Source of the DNA: Halomonas sp. McH1-25 | Lineage (GTDB): Bacteria > Pseudomonadota > Gammaproteobacteria > Pseudomonadales > Halomonadaceae | DNA length: 64,000 nucleotides | Assembly: GCF_022348165.1 (NCBI RefSeq) | Contig: NZ_JAKRFI010000002.1 | Coordinates: forward strand, 496,001-560,000 | Reading direction: 5' to 3' | Shown here: positions 28,629 through 37,925 of the stretch, piece by piece | How positions within the stretch are numbered: position 1 is the first letter of the stretch | Layout of the letters: each line of letters begins with the position of its first letter | Notes under the pieces: model-generated | What the model was told of the DNA's origin: nothing | The model's input: the letters and a program-made list of their open reading frames with translations, nothing else | Databases searched by the model: none | Translations under genes and position numbers: made by a program

Positions 28629-29008
28629 GAGCGCGCTTCGACAACCCCGTCTGGCTTACCGCCTATGCCGGGGACGATCTGGAGACATGGCCGCAGCGTG
28701 CGATACCGGGCACGACGCTAGTGGTTGAAGGCTGGGAGCGCTGGCTGGCGACAGCCCTGGACGAGACCGAGGATGACGATCGGCTGCGCAGGCGATTCGC
28801 CGACACGCTCGCGGCATTGGCCCGTGCCGAACGCGAACATGGCCTGCTGGTCGTGCTGATAGTGCTGGAGATGGGGCGCGGCATCGTGCCCCTCGATGCT
28901 GGCGAGCGACGTCTGCGCGATCTGGCTGGCTGGCTGGCCCAGGATGCTGCCTCGATGGCCGAGCGGGTGTGGTATGTGTGGAATGGACTGGTGCAAGGCA
29001 TGCGTTGA
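28580..29008 (+). CDS. Second, short CobU-like protein
   Basis: 142 residues. It starts MQCFIGGAYAGKRAAVR, a CobU-type P-loop in which the Ser/Thr after Lys is replaced by Arg. LVVEGWERWL aligns with the VLLDCLTLWL strand of CobU. The C-terminal half (MGRGIVPLDAGERRLRDLAG, then AERVWYVWNGL) closely follows the CobU motif GxGIVPxxxxxRxxRDxxG. The central segment with the guanylyl-accepting His is absent. The gene closes the plus-strand cobalamin operon. Similar truncated CobU-like proteins occur in some Bacillus cobalamin loci as I recall. Role unknown: a kinase, a regulatory subunit or a relic. Start at ATG 28580 (GGGGAGG before it); GTG at 28574 is possible. Confidence 0.72.
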   Translation: MQCFIGGAYAGKRAAVRARFDNPVWLTAYAGDDLETWPQRAIPGTTLVVEGWERWLATALDETEDDDRLRRRFADTLAALARAEREHGLLVVLIVLEMGRGIVPLDAGERRLRDLAGWLAQDAASMAERVWYVWNGLVQGMR

Positions 29009-29147
29009 CGAAGCGTTAGTCAGTGACATGAATAGCAAGGTTACGGTCATTTAGGATGGGGAGACGCTTCTTTAACGACACCAAGCGCTAACGATAAATT
29101 ACATTTCTATAAGAAGCCTATAACCACATATACGCAAGGAATGAAGC

Positions 29148-29441
29148 ATGGCCATCTACTCCATCGCCTACGATCTGTTCCAGCCTCAGGAATACCAGGC
29201 ATTCTACGAATGTCTCGAGGCTTTTCCGCATGTCCATGTCATGGATTCCCTGTGGCTGGTCCAGACCGGTGACAATGCCGGAGCGCTCCGCGACCGTCTG
29301 CTACCGCTGCTCAGTGGCGGCGACTCGTTGTTCATCAGCCGGGTCAGCCAGGACTGGGCCGGTGCAGGCACGCAATGCGGCGAGTGGCTCAACGCTCCTG
29401 AAAGGCACCCGTCCCTGGCACCGCGTAACGCTTCCGTCTGA
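29148..29441 (+). CDS. Cas2-like (SinR-family) small protein, not CRISPR-associated
   Basis: 97 residues: MAIYSIAYDLFQPQEYQAFYECLEAFPHVHVMDSLWLVQT, then RLLPLLSGGDSLFISRVSQDWAG. The pattern YxIxYDL, a helix, DSxWLV and DxLFIxxV is that of the stand-alone Cas2-like 'SinR family' proteins with a ferredoxin fold. No cas genes or repeats are nearby, so a CRISPR role is unlikely; some Cas2-fold proteins are toxins or nucleases. It has its own AAGGA site and an AT-rich upstream region and lies between the two cobalamin blocks. Function unknown. Confidence 0.72.
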   Translation: MAIYSIAYDLFQPQEYQAFYECLEAFPHVHVMDSLWLVQTGDNAGALRDRLLPLLSGGDSLFISRVSQDWAGAGTQCGEWLNAPERHPSLAPRNASV

Positions 29442-29448
29442 CCGTCAT

Positions 29449-29480
29449 ACGACGCCTCGGGCATGTTGCGCAGGCGTCGT
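29449..29480. terminator. Hairpin between the Cas2-like gene and cobO
   Basis: ACGACGCCT (29449-29457) pairs with AGGCGTCGT (29472-29480), followed by TCTTCC. It lies between convergent genes and could stop both transcripts. Confidence 0.65.
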
Positions 29481-29491
29481 TCTTCCCCGTG

Positions 29492-30097
29492 TCACAGCTC
29501 CATACCTCTCTGTGCGCGAATGCCCGCCTTGAAGGCATGCCTCTCCATCTTCATCCAGGTCACCGTATCGGCCAGCTCGATCAGCGCTTGCGGTGCATGT
29601 CGTCCGGTGACGACCACGTGCTGCATGATCGGGCGCCGGCGCAGGGCGTCGAGCACCTCATCGAGGGGCAGCAGTTCCTTGTTGAGCACGATGTTGAGTT
29701 CGTCGAGCAGCACCACCTGATAACGCTCGTCGCTGAGCATGCGTGCCGCCACCTCCCAGGCACTGCCAGCGGCGGCAATGTCGCGGTCGCGATCCTGGGT
29801 TTCCCAAGTGAAGCCCTCGCCCATGACGTGATATTCCACACCGGGAAGGCGCCGGAAGAAGGTTTCCTCGCCGGTGCTGAACGCGCCCTTGATGAACTGC
29901 ACCACGCCGACCTGCATGTCGTGGCCCAGCGCGCGGGCGATCACGCCGAAGCCGGCCGAACTCTTGCCCTTGCCGTTGCCGGTGTTGACCAATAGTACAC
30001 CCTGGTCGCGGTCGGCCTTCTGCACGCGCGCTTCGATCAGGCGCTTCTTGCGGGCCATCTGCTGGCGATAGGCGTCCTGCTGGGTATCGTCGCTCAT
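29492..30097 (-). CDS. cobO: Cob(I)yrinic acid a,c-diamide adenosyltransferase
   Basis: 201 residues, BtuR/CobA/CobO family. It adds the upper 5'-deoxyadenosyl ligand to reduced corrinoid. P-loop GNGKGKSSAGFG, VQFIKGAFSTGEE and VLLDELNIVL are present. It is the last gene of the minus-strand btu-cob operon, 46 bases after cobQ. Confidence 0.95.
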   Translation of the reverse strand: MSDDTQQDAYRQQMARKKRLIEARVQKADRDQGVLLVNTGNGKGKSSAGFGVIARALGHDMQVGVVQFIKGAFSTGEETFFRRLPGVEYHVMGEGFTWETQDRDRDIAAAGSAWEVAARMLSDERYQVVLLDELNIVLNKELLPLDEVLDALRRRPIMQHVVVTGRHAPQALIELADTVTWMKMERHAFKAGIRAQRGMEL

Positions 30098-30143
30098 CGG
30101 TATTCCTTATTTGCTCATGACAGTGAGATCGAGTGGGTTGGGG

Positions 30144-31610
30144 CTACAAGCCCAGCAAATTGCGTAGCCAAGCCCCGTCCAGGTGGGTCTCGATAGTGTC
30201 TGCCAGCCGGTCGAGCTGGGCCAGGCGGTGGCTGTGGTAGTCGATGGCTGGCTGCTCGGCGGCATGGCCCAGCCGATATAACAGCGCCTGGCAGGCCTCG
30301 GCACGGTCGAACAGGCCGTGGACGTAGGTGCCCATCACCTGACCGTCGTCGCTGATCGCGCCGTCGGGCTGGCCCTGCAAGTCGAGAAGCGGCCGTCGGA
30401 GGGCCGGCCCGGTCGTCACGCCGTTGTGGATCTCGTAGCCGTCGAGCGGTATTGGCGCGCCGCCCTGGCCGCTCAGGTGGCCGCTGACACTGCGCAGCTG
30501 CTTGCCGGCAACCATGCGCGTCTGCATGGCCAGCAGGCCGAGCCCCGAGGTGCTGCCGGGCTCGCCCTCCAGGCCGTCGGGGTCATGCACGACATCGCCG
30601 AGCATCTGGAAGCCGCCGCAGATGCCCAGTACGCGACCGCCGTAGCGCAGATGGCGGCGGATCGCCTCGGGCCAGCCCTGGCGGCGCAGCCAAGCCAGGT
30701 CGTGGCGCGTACTCTTGCTGCCGGGCAGAATGATCACGTCGGCGGCGGGAATCGGCCGGTCGGGACCGACGAACTCAAGCTCGACGCCGGGATGCAGGCG
30801 TAGCGGATCGAAGTCGTTGTGGTTACTGATGCGCGGCAGGGCGGGAACGATTACCTTGAGCGACCCCGCCTCGTGGCTGCCGCTCAGGCCCAGGCTGTCC
30901 TCGGCGTCCAGCACCAGCCCGGGCAGGTAGGGCAGTACACCGACGACCGGTTTGCCAGTGTGCTCGCTCAGCCAGTCGAGACCGGACGTCAGCAGCGCCG
31001 GATCGCCACGAAAACGATTGATGATGAATCCCCGGGTGCGTATCCGCTCGGACTCGCTGAGCAGCGCCAGGGTGCCCACCAACTGGGCGAACACCCCGCC
31101 GCGGTCGATGTCGCCGACCAGCAGTACCGGGCAGTCGATGGCCTCGGCAAAGCCCATGTTGGCGATATCGTTGGCGCGCAGATTGATCTCCGCCGGGCTA
31201 CCCGCCCCCTCGGCAATGATCACCTCGTGGCGTTGGCTCAGCGCCTGCCAGGCGGCGAGGACGCTTTGCTTGGCTTCGGCCTTGTAGGCGTGATAGTCCA
31301 GCGCGTCCATGTTGCCATGCACCCGCCCACGCAGAATGACCTGGGCGCCGCGGTCGCTCTGCGGCTTGAGCAGCACCGGGTTCATGTCGCTGTGCGGGAC
31401 GAGGCCGCAGGCCAGGGCCTGCAGCGCGGTGGAGCGGCCGATCTCGCCGCCATCCGCGGTGACGGCGCTGTTGAGCGCCATGTTCTGTGGCTTGAACGGG
31501 GCCACCGACACGCCCTGGCGGGCCAGCCAGCGGCACAGTCCCGCCACTACCGTGCTCTTGCCGGCATCCGAGGTGGTGCCCTGCACCATCAGCGTGACGC
31601 TCTTGCTCAT
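30144..31610 (-). CDS. cobQ: Cobyric acid synthase
   Basis: 488 residues, CobQ/CbiP. It amidates the b, d, e and g side chains of adenosylcobyrinate a,c-diamide with glutamine and ATP. The N-terminal synthetase domain starts [20 protein letters not shown] with [13 protein letters not shown]. The glutaminase domain has the nucleophile in [11 protein letters not shown] and the class I triad-like His near YVHGLF. The open frame extends to 31961, but the ATG at 31610 forms ATGA coupling with the cobB stop and matches the family start. Confidence 0.95.
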   Translation of the reverse strand: MSKSVTLMVQGTTSDAGKSTVVAGLCRWLARQGVSVAPFKPQNMALNSAVTADGGEIGRSTALQALACGLVPHSDMNPVLLKPQSDRGAQVILRGRVHGNMDALDYHAYKAEAKQSVLAAWQALSQRHEVIIAEGAGSPAEINLRANDIANMGFAEAIDCPVLLVGDIDRGGVFAQLVGTLALLSESERIRTRGFIINRFRGDPALLTSGLDWLSEHTGKPVVGVLPYLPGLVLDAEDSLGLSGSHEAGSLKVIVPALPRISNHNDFDPLRLHPGVELEFVGPDRPIPAADVIILPGSKSTRHDLAWLRRQGWPEAIRRHLRYGGRVLGICGGFQMLGDVVHDPDGLEGEPGSTSGLGLLAMQTRMVAGKQLRSVSGHLSGQGGAPIPLDGYEIHNGVTTGPALRRPLLDLQGQPDGAISDDGQVMGTYVHGLFDRAEACQALLYRLGHAAEQPAIDYHSHRLAQLDRLADTIETHLDGAWLRNLLGL

Positions 31611-32932
31611 GGCGCCTGCTGCTCCCATGCCTGCCCACGGAATATCGCCGTGACCAGCGACGGTGCCGAAGGGAAGTAGCCATGGAAATAACTGGCGGTG
31701 AGACTGCCCTGGCGGAATACCGGCTCGCCCTCGCTGCCCGCTTGACGAGTGGCGTGGGCGAGGGGTGACAGCGAGGTCTCGAGGCGTGAGTGGTGGTAGG
31801 TGTGTCCGCGCAGTTCCCCAAGGGGCGTGGCCAGGCTCTGCAATCCCAAGGCTTGCAGCTTGCCGGCCATGCTGGCCGTGCCGGGCAGCAGGCCGAACTG
31901 GGCGTGCGGGCGGCCTTCGCCGTCGATCAGGGTGTCCATGCATGCCATCAACCCGCCGCATTCGGCGAGGATCGGCTTGTCGGCACGGTAATGCTCGCGG
32001 ATCGACGCCAGCATGGATGGATTGGCGGCCAGCGTCGCGGTGTGCAGCTCCGGGTAGCCGCCGGGTAGCCAGAGTGCGTCTGTATCGGGCAGGTCAGGAT
32101 CCGCCAGTGGCGAGAAGAAGCGCAGCTCGGCGCCCAGCGCCCGCAGCAGATCGAGATTGGCCGGATAGATAAAGGCGAAGGCAGCGTCGCGAGCGATGGC
32201 GATGCGCACCCCGTCGAGCAGACGGGGCAACGGGGCCGGTGGTGTCGCCGTGAACGTGACGGGCATCGGCAGCCGGTCCAGCCCGGCCTCGCGCAGCACG
32301 TCGGCTGCGGCATCCAGCTGAGCGTCGAGATCATCGAGTTCGCTTGCCTGGACCAGGCCCAGGTGGCGGTCGGGGATCGCCATTGCCTCGCTGCGCGGGA
32401 TGGCACCGAGCAGGCGCAGGCCCGGCGGCAGTCCCCGCTCGAGCATCTCGACGTGACGTGCACTGCCCACGCGGTTGGCGATGACTTCGTGAACCGTCAC
32501 ATCATCGCGGTAATGGGCCAGGCCCAGCGCCAGCGCGCCGAAGGTCTGGGCCATGCCTCGGGCATCGATCACCGGCAGCGCGGGAATTCCGGCGAGTACC
32601 GCCAGGTCGGCGCTCGATGGGTCGCCGTCGAACAGACCCATGGCACCCTCCACCAGAAGCAGATCCGCTGCCTGGGCGGCCTCGGCCAGACGCCAGCGGC
32701 ATTCGGTCTCGCCGGTCATCCATGGATGGAGCTGGTAGACGGGATGGCCCGAGGCGACTTCCAGCACCATTGGGTCCAGGTAGTCCGGGCCATGCTTGAA
32801 GACCCGCACGCGGCGTCCGGCGTTGCGATGCAGGCGGGCCAGGGCGGCAGTGACCAGCGACTTGCCGTGGCCGGAGCCGGGCGCGGTGATCAGCGCGGCG
32901 GGTACGCTGGCGCGCAGGGCCTCTGAGGTCAT
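31607..32932 (-). CDS. cobB: Cobyrinate a,c-diamide synthase
   Basis: 441 residues, CobB/CbiA family. It amidates carboxyls a and c of (hydrogeno)cobyrinate. The N-terminal [20 protein letters not shown]-loop and [12 protein letters not shown] are present, with the glutaminase cysteine in [13 protein letters not shown]. Start at 32932 gives ATGA coupling to btuD. Its presence implies that corrin-ring intermediates are made or scavenged, although ring-synthesis genes are not in this window. Confidence 0.94.
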   Translation of the reverse strand: MTSEALRASVPAALITAPGSGHGKSLVTAALARLHRNAGRRVRVFKHGPDYLDPMVLEVASGHPVYQLHPWMTGETECRWRLAEAAQAADLLLVEGAMGLFDGDPSSADLAVLAGIPALPVIDARGMAQTFGALALGLAHYRDDVTVHEVIANRVGSARHVEMLERGLPPGLRLLGAIPRSEAMAIPDRHLGLVQASELDDLDAQLDAAADVLREAGLDRLPMPVTFTATPPAPLPRLLDGVRIAIARDAAFAFIYPANLDLLRALGAELRFFSPLADPDLPDTDALWLPGGYPELHTATLAANPSMLASIREHYRADKPILAECGGLMACMDTLIDGEGRPHAQFGLLPGTASMAGKLQALGLQSLATPLGELRGHTYHHSRLETSLSPLAHATRQAGSEGEPVFRQGSLTASYFHGYFPSAPSLVTAIFRGQAWEQQAP

Positions 32933-33702
32933 GACGTTCTCCTCGGCACGAAGACGGGGGTGCCGTCGATGTCGGTGGTGGCCAGCGGCTGGCCGTAGAG
33001 TCGCTCCAGTGCCGTGGGTACCAGCATCTGTCGGGCCGGGCCCCAGCAGGCCTCGCCGTCGGGATAGAGCAACAGCAGATGAGTGCACCACTGGGCGGCC
33101 AGGTTGAGGTCATGCAAACAAAGCACCACGGCACGACCATTGGCGGCCTGCTCGGCGAGCAGCGCCATGACGGCGGTTTGGTGATGCAGATCGAGGTGAT
33201 TGGTGGGCTCGTCGGCCAGCCACAGTTGCGGGGCCTGGGTGAGCACCGTGGCGATGGCCACGCGCTGGCGCTCGCCGCCGGACAGCGTACCTACCAGGCG
33301 ATGCTCGAGGTGAGCCACATCGAGCCGGGCCAGCGCGTCGCGGGCCAGGCGGGTATCCGCATCGCTCTCCATCTGCCATGGGGAGAGGTACGGATGGCGC
33401 CCGATCATCGCGGTTTCCAGCACCGTGGCGGGAAAGCCGTCGGCGCGTTCCTGAAAGACCAGTCCCAGGCGGCGAGCCACCGCGCGCCGGCCCAGTTCGC
33501 TCAGAGGGGCGGCGTCCAGGTGGAGCGTGCCGGCACGCGGGGCACGCAGGCCTGCAAGGGTATGCAACAGCGTGGTCTTGCCGACGCCGTTGGGGCCGAG
33601 CACGCCCCATATCTGCCCGGATTCGATGTGGAGATCCAATGGTCTCCCGTCGTCCCGTCCCGGCACGTCGATGACCAGCGCCTCCAATGCCAGGTAACCC
33701 AT
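32929..33702 (-). CDS. btuD: Vitamin B12 ABC transporter ATPase
   Basis: 257 residues. Walker A GPNGVGKTT, signature LSGGERQRVAIA, Walker B LWLADEPTNHLDL and switch His in LHDLN are all intact. It belongs to the FecE/BtuD iron-siderophore/B12 subgroup. The btuF-btuC-btuD order under a cobalamin riboswitch identifies cobalamin as the cargo. It overlaps btuC by one base and cobB by four. Confidence 0.93.
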   Translation of the reverse strand: MGYLALEALVIDVPGRDDGRPLDLHIESGQIWGVLGPNGVGKTTLLHTLAGLRAPRAGTLHLDAAPLSELGRRAVARRLGLVFQERADGFPATVLETAMIGRHPYLSPWQMESDADTRLARDALARLDVAHLEHRLVGTLSGGERQRVAIATVLTQAPQLWLADEPTNHLDLHHQTAVMALLAEQAANGRAVVLCLHDLNLAAQWCTHLLLLYPDGEACWGPARQMLVPTALERLYGQPLATTDIDGTPVFVPRRTS

Positions 33703-34670
33703 CAGCGGCTCCGGTGCAGCAGGTAGAGAAAGGTGGGCACCCCGAGCAGGGCGGTGATTACGCCGACCGGCAATTGCTCGGGGGCGATTACCGTGCGTGC
33801 CAGGGTGTCGGCCAGGGTCAGCAGCGTGCCGCCGGCCAGCGCGCTGGCCGGCAGGATCAGGCGCTGGTCATTGCCCAGCACCAGTCGCAGCATGTGTGGC
33901 ACGACCAAACCGACGAAGCCGATGCTGCCGGCGATCGTGACGGCGACGGCGGTGAGCAGGCTGGCGGCGATGTAGACGGTCCATTCCAGCGGACGTACCG
34001 CCACACCGAGCGCAGCGGCCTGCAGCGATCCGCGGGCCAGCACATTGAGACTGCGTCCCAGTGGGAACGCCAACAGGCAGGCCGAAGCCAGAACCAGCAG
34101 CCCAGGTAATGGGCTTCGCGCATAGGACAGATCGCCCATCAGCCAGTAGAGCATGCCGGGCAGGGCTCTGGCCGGGCTGAGCGCCAGCATCAGCGTGACG
34201 ACCGCCCCCCAGCCGGCAGCGACCACCACGCCGGTCAGCAGCAATCGCGAGGGCGTCCAGCTACCGGTGCCGTGCGCCAGCCCGAACACCAGCAAGGTCG
34301 ACAGCAGGGCGCCGGCAAACGCCGATCCCGAGACCAGTGCGCTGCCCAGCCCGGCAAGCATGGCCAGCAGGGCGCCCACCGCCGCGCCACCGGACAGGCC
34401 CAGCACGTACGGGTCGGCGAGCGGGTTGCGCAGCAGTACCTGCATCAGTGCACCGGCCACTGCCAGCAGTCCGCCGGTGGCAAAGGCCGCCAGGGCGCGC
34501 GGCAGACGCAGATCGAGGACCAGCGTGCGTGACAGATCATCGCCCTGGCCCACCAGCACCGCCCCGAGCTGGGCTGGGCCGAGTGAAACGCTGCCGAGGG
34601 CGACCGCCAGCCCTAGAGCCAGTGCTGCCAGCAGGGCCAGAGCGGTCAGGGGCAGGGCAAGTGAGCGCAT
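33702..34670 (-). CDS. btuC: Vitamin B12 ABC transporter permease
   Basis: 322 residues with about 10 membrane helices, FecCD/BtuC family. Motifs RLPRALAAFATGGLLAVAGALMQ, NPLADPYVLGLSGGAAVGA and GFVGLVVPHMLRL, the last being the coupling-helix region that contacts BtuD. It moves B12 across the inner membrane with BtuD and BtuF. Confidence 0.94.
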   Translation of the reverse strand: MRSLALPLTALALLAALALGLAVALGSVSLGPAQLGAVLVGQGDDLSRTLVLDLRLPRALAAFATGGLLAVAGALMQVLLRNPLADPYVLGLSGGAAVGALLAMLAGLGSALVSGSAFAGALLSTLLVFGLAHGTGSWTPSRLLLTGVVVAAGWGAVVTLMLALSPARALPGMLYWLMGDLSYARSPLPGLLVLASACLLAFPLGRSLNVLARGSLQAAALGVAVRPLEWTVYIAASLLTAVAVTIAGSIGFVGLVVPHMLRLVLGNDQRLILPASALAGGTLLTLADTLARTVIAPEQLPVGVITALLGVPTFLYLLHRSR

Positions 34671-34702
34671 CGAGGGGCCTCGGTATGCCAGACGGTTAAC
34701 GA

Positions 34703-35617
34703 TCAGCGGTGCGATCGTGCTTCTTCCAACTTCTCGCAGAACAATCGGCTACCTTCCAACAGGCGTGGCGTAGGACGTTGGATCAGCGACGGCGGCACGA
34801 AGAACAGGTTGTCGCGTTCGACGGCCGTCAGCTCGGGATACGCTTCCCAGGCGGTCAGCCAGTCGCGGTTCTCCTCACCCATGCCGCCGGCGACGATGGC
34901 CTCGGGATTGGCGGCCAGCACGGCCTCGGTGCCGATGCGCGGCACCAGTCGCTCCAGCCCGCCAAACACATTTCTGCCACCGCAGAGGGAAATCACCTCG
35001 CCGATCAGGTGGGCGTCGTTGACGGTCATCAGCGGCTCGTCCCACACCTGGTAGAACACCGGTACGGGGTCGGCCTCGGCATAGCGTTCGGCCAGCTCGG
35101 CCATGCCCTGGCGGAAGGCCTGGGCCTCGGCACGGCCTCGGGATTCGGTACCGGCCAGGGCGGCCAATCGTTCGATGGCGCTGGACACGCCTTCGAAGGT
35201 ACGTGGCTCGATCATGAATACCGGAATGCCCAGGGTGTCGAGCTTGGCGAGTTGCTCGTCGGGGTTGCCGGTGACCCAGCCGATCGCCAGGTCGGGCTCG
35301 AGGGCGATCAGCCGTTCCAGATCCAGTCGGGTATGGCTGCCCACCGAGGTGACTTGCTTTGCCTCGGGCGGATAGTCGCTGTAGGACACCACCGCGACGA
35401 CCTTGTCACCGGCGCCCGCCGCATAGGCCAGCTCGGTGGCGCCGGGGGAAAGCGTGGCAATGCGCTCGGCGGGCCGGTCGAGGCAGACTCGCTGGTCGCT
35501 GTCGTCGACAGCGCAGACCTCGGCCCGGGCCGGGGCGGCGAGTGGCGCCAGTGCCAGGCCGAATACCGCCAGGGCATGCCTGGCGGGGGACACAGGAGGT
35601 CGCGATAGAAAGCTCAT
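34703..35617 (-). CDS. btuF: Vitamin B12 periplasmic binding protein
   Basis: 304 residues. The signal peptide (about 1-32, ending APARA) leads to a class III binding-protein fold (RIATLSPGATELAYAAGAGDKVVAV; LIALEPDLAIGW). Cysteines in EVCAVDD and RVCLDRP could form a disulphide. The frame opens at 35725, but the ATG at 35617 overlaps the btuB stop by ATGA and starts the signal peptide. It captures B12 delivered by BtuB. Confidence 0.92.
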   Translation of the reverse strand: MSFLSRPPVSPARHALAVFGLALAPLAAPARAEVCAVDDSDQRVCLDRPAERIATLSPGATELAYAAGAGDKVVAVVSYSDYPPEAKQVTSVGSHTRLDLERLIALEPDLAIGWVTGNPDEQLAKLDTLGIPVFMIEPRTFEGVSSAIERLAALAGTESRGRAEAQAFRQGMAELAERYAEADPVPVFYQVWDEPLMTVNDAHLIGEVISLCGGRNVFGGLERLVPRIGTEAVLAANPEAIVAGGMGEENRDWLTAWEAYPELTAVERDNLFFVPPSLIQRPTPRLLEGSRLFCEKLEEARSHR

Positions 35618-37455
35618 TGATTGAAGTTGACGCTGACGAAGGCGGCGCGTCCGGCGTTGATGTAATCGCCAGCCGTCTCGTACTGCTTGTCGAACACGTT
35701 GTCCACGGTCAGGCGGGCGGTCCACAGCGGGGCGAACTCCCAGCCGGCGCGCAGGTTGAGCAGACCGTAGCCGGCCAGACGGTCGTCGTTCTCTTCGTCG
35801 TCGTAGCGATGATCCTGAGCGATCAGCGAGCCGCCCAGCACCCAGTCGCCCAACTCGCGGTCGACATCGAAGCGCAGGCTCTGGGTGGCGCGACGCGGCA
35901 AGGTGTTGCCTGCGTAGTCACCGCTACGGCTTTCCGGGTCGGTGTAAGTCAGAGCCAGTTCCAAGGCCCAGTCGCCGACTTCGGTGCCCGAGGCGAGTTC
36001 GACGCCGCGGATGCGTGCTTCTTCGATGTTCTGCGGCATGGTCAATGAGGTGTCGGACGCTGAGGGCGCCCAGGCGATGAGATCGTCGACGTCGGTCTGG
36101 TAGGCGGCCAGGTCCCAATAATAGCGAGCATATTGACCGCGAATGCCGATCTCTAGCGTCTCGGATGTCTCGGCCTCGAGATCGGGATTGCCGACATATC
36201 CCCAACTGTCCTGCGGATAATACAAGTCGTTGAACGTCGGTGCCTTGAACGCGGTGGCGTAGCTGGCGCGCAGCGTATGGACGTCATCCAGCGCGTAGCC
36301 CAGGGCCAGATTGCCGGTGACTTCCTCGCCGAAGGCTTCATTGTCGTCATAACGAAGGCCGGTCTGGATAGCGAACGGGGCGAAGTCGAGCAGCGCCTGG
36401 ACGAATACGGCGGTATTGTCGCGGCTGTCCTCGGCATAGTCAGAGGTGCCGCTGACCTCGTCCTCGCTGTGCTCGACGCCGGCGATCAGCTCATGACGAT
36501 CCAGATTGAACGTGTTCTGCCAGCGTGCGGTTTGCGTACGCGTGTTGAAGGCGCTGGTGCCATACGAGGCGAAGTTGTCGAGTTCGTCGCGCGACTCGCT
36601 CAGGGTCAGGCGACTGCGCCAGCTACCGGTTAGCGGAATCTCGCCATGGATACCGGCGACCTGTTGAACGAAGTCCATGTCGCCACCGTCGTATTCGGTG
36701 TTGCCGCGGGCACGCAGGCCCAGGGCACCGATCTCGGCACCGTTATCGAAGGTGTGCGACACGCGGGCGAAGCCGGTGGTGTTGTCATAGGCCTTGTCCT
36801 CGCCATCTTCGCGGACCTCGGTGCCGTCAGTGGTGAAGCGGCTGCCGGCAAAGCTGTAGCGGGTGCCGTCCTGGCTGCCGGAAAGGCTGGCGGAGTAGCG
36901 TTGGGTATCGTGAGAACCGGTACCTGCGGAAAAGCTGGGTTGGGGGCCGTCGCCGTCGCCCTCGGGTGTGAACAGTTGCACCACTCCGCCCATGGCGTCG
37001 GCGCCGTACAGGCTACTCGTTGGACCGCGCACGATCTCGGCGCGTTCGAACATGTTGGGGTCGAGATATTGCCACGAGGCTCCGCCGGCCGTGGCCGAGC
37101 GCAGGCGAATACCGTCGATCATCAGCAGGGTCGCGTCATTGCTGAGCCCGCGAATGTAAACGCTGGTGGCCTTGCCATAGCTGCCGCTGGTGGTGACATC
37201 CACTCCCGGCTGGCCACGCAGGATCTCGGCTAGGCTGGTAGGCGCCTGACGCTCGAGGTCTTCCTCGTCGATCACGGTGACCGAGGAGAGCGTCTCATTG
37301 GCGGTACGCGGCGATAGCGTGGCGGTAACGGTGACGGGGTTGAGAGCCAGAGACTCATCGGTCTCGCTGATGGTGTCCTGCGCGCTGGCGGCCAGCGGCA
37401 CCCAGCAAAGGCTCAGGGCGATCAGGCCTTGGGTGGAGGCGTTCTTGCTTGTCAT
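35614..37455 (-). CDS. btuB: TonB-dependent vitamin B12 receptor
   Basis: 613 residues. Signal peptide (about 1-25), TonB-box-like NPVTVTATLSP, plug domain (TSLAEILRGQPGVDV, SVYIRGLSNDATLLMIDGIRL, VEIVRGP-type ERAEIVRGPTSSLYG), then a 22-strand-type barrel ending AFVSVNFNQ. It imports cobalamin across the outer membrane. It is the first gene after a cobalamin riboswitch and heads a run of seven genes (btuB-F-C-D, cobB-Q-O), most of them overlapping. Confidence 0.95.
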   Translation of the reverse strand: MTSKNASTQGLIALSLCWVPLAASAQDTISETDESLALNPVTVTATLSPRTANETLSSVTVIDEEDLERQAPTSLAEILRGQPGVDVTTSGSYGKATSVYIRGLSNDATLLMIDGIRLRSATAGGASWQYLDPNMFERAEIVRGPTSSLYGADAMGGVVQLFTPEGDGDGPQPSFSAGTGSHDTQRYSASLSGSQDGTRYSFAGSRFTTDGTEVREDGEDKAYDNTTGFARVSHTFDNGAEIGALGLRARGNTEYDGGDMDFVQQVAGIHGEIPLTGSWRSRLTLSESRDELDNFASYGTSAFNTRTQTARWQNTFNLDRHELIAGVEHSEDEVSGTSDYAEDSRDNTAVFVQALLDFAPFAIQTGLRYDDNEAFGEEVTGNLALGYALDDVHTLRASYATAFKAPTFNDLYYPQDSWGYVGNPDLEAETSETLEIGIRGQYARYYWDLAAYQTDVDDLIAWAPSASDTSLTMPQNIEEARIRGVELASGTEVGDWALELALTYTDPESRSGDYAGNTLPRRATQSLRFDVDRELGDWVLGGSLIAQDHRYDDEENDDRLAGYGLLNLRAGWEFAPLWTARLTVDNVFDKQYETAGDYINAGRAAFVSVNFNQ

Positions 37456-37584
37456 GGTGTGTTCCTGCCTGCCGAGCGCTCCCGCACGGCGAGGGTGGGT
37501 GGGGCCGTGAAGCGGAAGGACACCATGAGCGGGAACCGGTCCGGACCTGCCCAGGGTCGCTCACCGCAACGCCGGCATACAATC

Positions 37585-37768
37585 CCAGGCCGGTATCCGG
37601 GCTGACGAGCGGGACGAAGCACGCGTTCGTACCGGGCAGGCCGCCTTCCCATGCCTGAAGGCACAGTGGCGTCGTGGCTGCCTTGACTCGATCACCGTTG
37701 CGGGAGCAGCGTCGGATTGGCACCGACTTCCCGTTTAACCCCGCCGAAACGCAGGGCACCTGAGAGGG
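37585..37768 (-). promoter_or_regulatory. Cobalamin (AdoCbl) riboswitch controlling btuB operon
   Basis: Reading the minus strand from about 37768: CAGGTGCCC, then TTAAACGGGAAGTCGGTGC, CCGACGCTGCTCCCGCAAC, a GCCACTGTGCCTTCAGGCA arm with GGGAAGGCGG, and finally the B12 box AGCCCGGATACCGGCC (37604-37589). This is the textbook order of cobalamin aptamer elements. About 130 bases separate it from the btuB start and should contain the expression platform. High B12 would shut off uptake and the downstream cobB, cobQ and cobO. Confidence 0.95.
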
Positions 37769-37925
37769 GGCATAAACTAGCAATGGCTGTCTGGAGCGTC
37801 AACGTGGTTTGACGATGCTGATCGACTACCATCGTTTCGTTGATGCCAAACAGTTAAACCCCCACCCGGGGACGGGCAGGGGCAAGCTTCAGTGAAACAC
37901 TATGCCTTGCAAGAGTTCGGCAACC

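Noticed and set aside
29148-29441. Cas2 of a CRISPR-Cas system
   Set aside because: No cas1, no other cas genes and no direct repeats in the window; the sequence fits the stand-alone SinR-type family.
37771-37888. A second riboswitch upstream of the secreted-protein gene
   Set aside because: The cobalamin aptamer elements all read towards btuB; nothing comparable is on the other side.
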